NCBI GenBank assembly: GCA_947311845.1
Contig: CAMZMU010000089.1
Span: 25,445,981 to 25,509,980 of the forward strand
From: Poa pratensis
Taxonomy: Eukaryota; Streptophyta; Magnoliopsida; Poales; Poaceae
Direction: 5' to 3'
DNA length: 64,000 nucleotides
Under the pieces are notes generated by a model. That model searched no databases. It was not told where the DNA came from and saw nothing but the letters and a program-made list of their open reading frames with translations. Below are positions 58,010 to 64,000 of the stretch, in pieces (position 1 is the stretch's first letter; each line of letters begins with the position of its first letter). Made by a program: the position numbers and the translations under genes.

Positions 58010-61000
58010 TGTAACGGACCGATTTTTGGAGTTTTCAAAAAAACTTTTTCTCTGAAAATGAGGACTAGAAAATTTCGTTTAATTAATTAAAACTTAACTC
58101 GACATTTCATAAACATGAAGGTTTAAAATGAATTTAGCATCAACTCGAATAAATCTTTTATTTTAATTTTCCTTCAAGTTGGATCGTATTTGTTCTTGGT
58201 TTCAGCATATTAAAATATTCTCCTATGAATTTGATTTCGTTTTCATGAATTCATTTTCTATTTTTGGGAGCTTTATATCCAAAATCATGTTTTCTAGATA
58301 TACTTACCTATTTTATTCCTATCCAAAATCCTATCCATGTACATGCACGTGCAAGCAATGCTTTTGCCTACCTTGTGTACATAAATACTTACACAGCATG
58401 CACCGATCGTTCCTTTCCTGGTGTCTTTCTTCTGTTTCTTTTTCCTACGATGCTTGGTACACTAGCAAGTCGCTAGCTAGTTTCTCTCCCTCGTTCTTTT
58501 CCGTCCTCATGTACAATCGATGCATCATCGATCCGTTGCCTTGTTTCTTTTCTTTCCTTGTCCAGCAATGTGCCGCCCAGTCTCTACACGATTCGTACAT
58601 TGCCCCAGTCGCACCAGCCACAAGGCCAACTGAACCAGCAGACACAGCCGAGCCAACCAAGCTAGCGAGCACTGCTCCTCCGTCTTCTTCCTCTTCCGTT
58701 ACTCCCAGCACAGGACACCCAGCGTCTCGCTGCTTCGTGTTCCTCCACGGACGCGCACACAGCAAACACAAACGGTAGCTCTCATCTGAAAACTGCCGTC
58801 ATTAACGCATCAAATCCCCTTTACTCCGGCAATCAATTTTCAAGCCGTTTGCGTCACAGGAGACGCCTTAACCTTCTCTAGGAATTTCCAGGTCGCCCCC
58901 TTTCATCTCCTTTCCATCTCTCGTCCCCAGCACAAGTCCCTGCTCGCCCACAATCCACACGAGTCAATCAGCTGGTGGAGCACCATCCAGACCACCCTTG
59001 AACGCCGTCCGTGCTTGCAGCGACTCCGGCCACGCCATGATGAACTATCACGCCAGAACGACTACGAGGAGCAGAAGGACCGATTCAGGCAATCTGAAGC
59101 TGGATTGGTTGATTGCAGCAGATGAATTTCGCGACCACATATGCTCTGTTTACCAACTTTTCCGGATGAATTCGTCGCGTATGGTGAGAATCATATCAAC
59201 TCCTTTTCATCATAGTTTCACATAATGTAGTCCTACTTCCTAGACAAGATTTTACAGCCCATATGTTCCATTGTCCACGCCGACTCTTGACCCTGCCATC
59301 CAATGTCGACATGGTTATGCCATCCCCAATTTCCAGCACAATTCCCTGATATCTTTCCATGTCACGTTGTGCAAATCATATCAAGAACTCCATAGAAGAA
59401 GACAGAGCTCCAATCCGATCATCATAGGAAAAACGCCATTGATGTCAATTCGTCAAAGACCGACATCATCTCGTCATTTCATAATCTGTTAATCAACTAC
59501 AGCCACAAGTATCTAGTTTACTTTAGAAACCATCTGGTAGTGTTGGATTTTATATCCACTGGGGTAGAAATTAAGCTAGGCTTCAATATTTTGTATGTAA
59601 ATTATATGCTTAATTTTGCTACATGATTTATTCTCCATAGTTAAATCGCATGTATAGGAGTTCTCTGTAGTTTCATTCCTGATATTTGTATATGCCCAGT
59701 GTACTATTTGCATGTATGCTAATATGTAGGATTGTCTAGTTTAGTAGTAGCATGTTTATTTGTTTACGGGTGCATGTTCAGCTATAGAGTTATTTGGTTG
59801 AATTAAATAATGTTGCCACTGTCCTCTGTATAGTGTTGCTACTCTTTAATCGGTACTGTAACATTATGTAACTATTTTTTTGGATCAGCTGGTTTAGTTA
59901 TTTAGTAGATTGACCTCTTGTCGTTAAGGTACTTTTATTTGTGTCTTTCCTGCTAGGTATAATTGTTGTTAGCTATGCATGTTTAGCCTACAGTAGCATT
60001 TCCATGTTTTAATCCATGCGCAGTACTGTTACGTGGTGACCATGCTCTTTTCTTGTTGGTCATTTATATTTAAATAGTAGCTTGTGGTTTATTATTATAA
60101 ATAGAATTGCATGTGTTACTTTCTAAATATCATTAGCATGATTACGATGATGTCTTTTCAGTAATGTATCCTTGTGTGTTGATCCATGTTGTACTATTAG
60201 TTTGTCATCTTAATTTATGTTTAGATATGAGTTTGCTTAGCACTCTATTATTTGTTCAGTACTGTTGTGTGATAAGTTAATTAGTATATTATAAGTAGAT
60301 GGCATTCATGATTCATATTATTTGCTTATTTGTTATGCATAGACTTGGTTGCTACATTCATGCTCTAGGCGCCTTATCTTGGTATTGCAAGTGCGTGCGT
60401 TGTTTGAATAGTTTATTATCCATGCTTAATATACATCATTCATTGATATCTTGTGTACCATGTGTTCCATACAATGTTTAATTCTATCAATTCTAGTAAC
60501 ATATCTTTGTGCTAGCATTGGTGTTAATGTCTTGTATGTGTGTTGAATTATCTACAATCACATTTCACATGTCCCATTGGTTGCTCATGTGTGTTATCTA
60601 CATAGATGTTTGACTTATTATTATCTTTGTATTCCATGTTATATAACATGCTCTGTATGTGTGTATGATAGCATAGATTTACGCATTGACTAGATAATAT
60701 TGTGCTTTTAGTGGTTGTTTAGTTCTAGATGTACATATTGTCTCATACACGTATGTTATCTTAATTCTTTGTTACTTGTTGTAGTAGATCATCACATGCT
60801 TATGATAGTTTGTATTTCGTGGTAATAGCACATGATAATATCATATCTTAGTATAAGCTTGCGAGTCCACGTTTTCTCGTAACTAGATAGTAGAATGGCA
60901 TGAGTGTGATCTTGTAGTTTATACGTTTATGCCTTTTCATCTCATACTAGTAATGTTACGCTTGACCTTTTATTTGGTGCCATGCTATATTATCTATAAA

Positions 61001-63461
61001 ATGTATCGTCTTGTATATCCTTCATGATTAGTCATATTGTGTTATGTTATAACCTTGCTTAGTATATACTATATATGCTTTGTTACTATAAGTTTGTAAT
61101 GATATTTCTTGTTGTTAAATGTATCTATATATATGTTTATTATTGATAGCATATCTTAGTTCGATATCTTGCTATGACATGATCCTTATTTATTAGATAT
61201 TCTTAAATCATGTTTAGCTGTGGGATTACGATTGCTGAAGTATAGCTATGGTAGTATTTATTTATTGTTTATGTTACTTATGTGTTGTGGTAGATAGCTA
61301 CGTCGTTCATTCTTGTTGAGTATGTTTTTTTTGTATTGTCAACGGTAGCTTGCAATTGTTGTTGTTGTTTATGATGAGGATGTTTAGCTTAGCTTTTGTA
61401 TTGCTTATATGCTTATATATGTTAGCTTGCTAGATAATCCTAGTTACTGTTTATATCACTAGTATGATAGGTTTTGTTTGATGATTGCAAACTAGTTTGA
61501 TATAGTTCGTTGCTATGTATTCTTTACATGTTTGCTATTATCTAGTTATGCTACTTTATGTTAATTGGGTTTATTGTGTTACACGGGTATGACCAACTAT
61601 GTTATAATCCTATTGTCGGGTTTGAAGTAAGTTAGATGTAGTAAGATCAGTCCATATTTCTTATGACGACATTCTATTACGATAATCTATCCACACATCT
61701 AATTCTACCTCTTTATCTTGATAATCTATTCTAGCATCCTATTCATTCCATTTGATTCATATCTGAGTTGTCACAACTCACTTTCACAATTCTATCAAGT
61801 TGTTCTACCCTATTCTTCAACTACTACTCCCTTCATTCTCATTTGTATTTCATTTGAATTTGGTAATTGTCACTTTGGTATTTATTTGGTTGCCATTTGC
61901 TATCGTTACGACGAGTAGGGAGTGACGTGGATATGATCAGCTTATTGAAGAACGTCGATATAATCATCTTACTGAAGAACGTGGATATAATCAGCTTACT
62001 GAAGAAGATGATTCATCAACGAAGGCATGCCCCCCCTCTCATGTTTTTATCCTATGTTTTTAAAAGGGGCATTATTTATTGTTTTAAAATTATGCATGCT
62101 ATTTTCAATTTACTGGCGGGTCGATTGACACACCAGCCTGATCCGCTTGTCGCCTTATATACTTGATACCCTGAGTAGAAATTATATAGTAATCCTGTAG
62201 AGTAGAAATGCTTAGCCATGCTTAATATCCAGTAGGATATCTTTATCTTGCCTCTTTGGAGGAATTGGTTGACCCTTGGGTCACAAACATCTTTCTGAAC
62301 TTGATGAGCTCGTTGAGCTTGGCTGGTAAGCCGTTGTTGCTTCCTCTACTCTACCTTCTACTCTGGGTGAAACTTACCATCTAAACATTGGCGCGGGCGA
62401 CTGCTGGATCAACTGATGAAGGAGCGATTGGCTGCCCTTCACAAGCTGAAGGGGGCAATCCGTCGTCCGTGCCGCATAAGGGCCTAATAAGTCTCGGATT
62501 TGAAGATTGTGACCACCGTACAACCACATGCTAATGGGCTCTGGCTGGGTCAAGTAAGTTAGTCAGCCTTTGGTGTCGATGTTGCCGTACCGCAGATGGG
62601 GTGTCTGCCTACGGGAGAACCTTCGGCACAGATGGGGGGACCGGTTTGGGGACGTACTCTCAGTTCCGGCGCCATACCCGGTGGGCATGTCACATCTTTG
62701 GGGGATCTAGCTAAAAGACCTTGTCACGAATTCTCTGTTGCTATGCTAGCGACGGCTGGTTGCAATTAGCCGAGTTTGTGACGTGTGGTGAAAGTGTACC
62801 ACCTCTGCAGAGTGTAAAACTATTCGAATAGCCGTGTCCACGGTCATGGACGACACATGAATCTTTCTTGACATACAGAAACCCTGTTTTGCTACTTCCC
62901 TCTACCCCTATTCTGAAATTCTATGGAGAACGTGAGGTGTCGAGGACACTCACAATGATGAGAAACATTACACTGAATACAAAACCTGTTTTCATCTAAA
63001 ATCGTTTTTATCAAAACTACTACATATGGTATTGCAAACAAAATTAGCTTTTATGCAAAAGAACCATATAGCCTTTCTTTGAAGCCACATGTAGCTATTA
63101 TAGGTTTTGCATGAGGGGGCACGCTGAGTACATTATTATGTACTCATCGCATTGCTTTTGTGAATTATTCAGATCACTACGAAGAAGAAGAAGACTACGA
63201 CTACTACGACGATGCTTAAGAGTGAGGCCTCGTGGACTACATCGACTGCCTGTGGCTAGATGGAGTCACTTCGCATTTGTATTTCCGCTGAGCTTTCTGA
63301 TTGTAACAAATGTCACAAGACATTTCGCTATTGCTATTCAAACTATGTAACTGTACTTTTTGTACGTTCTGCAATGGTATCATTTCGCTGTGTTGTCAAC
63401 ATTGATCTTGGGATTGACATGATTACACAGGAGGTCTGGAAGTGTAATTCCGGTCCTCACA
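58010..63461 (+). repeat. 3' LTR of the LARD
   Basis: Nearly identical to the 5' LTR (offset 7040 bp, then 7041 after one inserted A). Contains the same TATA-like site at about 58387 and the same acidic C-terminal frame. Confidence 0.9.
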
Positions 63462-64000
63462 CTGCAATTATTATTACTGCATTTTATTTACTTGTATTTT
63501 ATTTATCTGCAATATCAAAAACTACTAAAAACTTGTCTGTGAGCATTTACAGTGAATCCTTGATCGAAACCGCTTGTCAACACCTTCTGCTCCTCGTTGG
63601 GTTCGACACTCTTATTTATCGAAAGTACTACGATATACCCCCTATACTTGTGGGTCATCAATTGTTAGTACAGCTAACTCTTTAGTGTTATCTGATGAGG
63701 AAGACCAGCATATCTAGCAATATGAAACAAATGGTGTTTATTCGTCTCCGTAGAAGGGGTATGCCTAAACCTTTGGAATGTGAGCTTTGCAAGGAAATTG
63801 AATCAGTTTTCCATCTGTTTTTTGAATATATTGTAGCTAGAAACATGTGGGAGCTAGTTTCCCAAGTTTTTGATGTTAACATAGTAGATTTTAGGTCTCT
63901 TGCTTCCAAATGGCTATGCAACACTAGACTACTGCTGCTGTCCTTTGGAGCATCTGGAATAATAGAAATAATATAGTGTTTAATCGTTGCACCTGGATTA

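Larger units (their letters stand above)
50970..63461 (+). mobile_element. LARD-type retrotransposon with 5.45-kb LTRs
   Basis: It has a 5' LTR (50970-56420, 5451 bp), an interior (56421-58009, 1589 bp) and a 3' LTR (58010-63461, 5452 bp). CTGCA duplications lie at 50965-50969 and 63462-63466. A primer-binding site TGGTATCAGAGC (56425) matches initiator-Met tRNA. A purine tract TTAAGGGGGGTAGATT precedes the 3' LTR. By eye the LTRs differ by one substitution (55026 A, 62066 G) and one inserted A (near 63163). The interior has no gag or pol motif, so it is a large retrotransposon derivative moved by another element. The terminal phrase GAATCTCGGGGACGAGATTC is like that of Triticeae gypsy elements, so gypsy ancestry is likely. 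Confidence 0.95.
49654..63660 (+). mobile_element. Solo LTR (TGATACG...TCATCA) split by the LARD
   Basis: The sequence starts TGATACGTCCATTTTGCATC, the type of LTR start abundant in Triticeae, and ends GTGGGTCATCA. ATTGT flanks both ends (49649-49653 and 63661-63665). Without the insert it is 49654-50969 plus 63467-63660, about 1.51 kb. No interior or partner LTR is present, so it is a solo LTR. The small frames at about 50007-50438 lie in the LTR and are not supported as genes. Confidence 0.85.
49271..64000 (+). mobile_element. L1-type LINE fragment split by nested LTR elements
   Basis: The left part (about 49271-49653) reads AVKIGYRWKVGNGKMVKFWE then DIWFGNSPLSSQCW, the region after the RT core in plant L1 elements. 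It stops at the ATTGT target site. The right part (63666 to the window end) continues with VLSDEEDQH-like sequence, then CELCKEIESVFHLFFEYIVA and DFRSLASKWL, the zf-RVT segment. Both halves carry stop codons. The 14-kb gap is exactly the solo LTR and its insert. Confidence 0.8.

Noticed and set aside
50970..63461. 7-kb tandem segmental duplication
   Set aside because: TG...CA ends, the tRNA primer site, polypurine tract and 5-bp TSD show that the repeated blocks are LTRs of one retrotransposon.

Overview
The window looks like a chromosome segment of a large grass genome, most likely Triticeae (wheat, Aegilops or barley). The reasons are intron-rich plant genes, GT-AG introns, GC-rich 5' exons, and transposons nested inside transposons with clean target-site duplications (TSDs). 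There are no bacterial operons, CRISPR arrays or tRNA/rRNA genes that I can see.

Layout. 1-5.9 kb: gene-poor, with a Stowaway-type MITE, possible Helitron ends and a possible PIF-like TIR pair. 6.3-9.0 kb: an intact elongation factor 1-gamma (eEF1Bgamma) gene of 7 coding exons. 9.7-35 kb: two further, broken copies of that gene. Copy 2 survives as a 5' piece at 9.7-10.0 kb and a 3' piece at 18.4-19.0 kb. Copy 3 is at 31.1-34.9 kb. The copies are pulled apart by a short-LTR retrotransposon (10.5-14.0 kb), a 118-bp tandem repeat, a gene fragment, a solo LTR, a PIF/Harbinger element, a Tat-lineage Ty3/gypsy element (20.9-28.5 kb) with an antisense B3-domain reading frame, a retroposon, an intronless frameshifted PP2C gene and an L1-like LINE carrying a hAT MITE.

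36.1-47.1 kb is the gene island. A CDI-like glycosyltransferase gene lies on the minus strand (6 exons, one 1-bp frameshift, two transposons in intron 1). It is head-to-head with a class IV histone deacetylase gene (13 exons, plus strand) across about 320 bp. The deacetylase gene converges on a bHLH transcription factor gene (7 exons, minus strand, one 15-bp microexon).

49.3-64 kb is a three-level nest. A LINE was split by a solo LTR, which was split by a 12.5-kb element with two nearly identical 5.45-kb LTRs around only 1.6 kb of non-coding interior. This LARD-type element looks very young.

The genes do not form one pathway. They cover translation (eEF1Bgamma), chromatin (HDAC), transcription (bHLH), glycosylation and signalling (PP2C, broken). 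Most of the sequence is mobile DNA, and its insertion order can be read from the nesting. All exon boundaries were placed by hand from reading frame and splice sites. Ages are rough and assume a grass LTR rate of 1.3e-8 per site per year.
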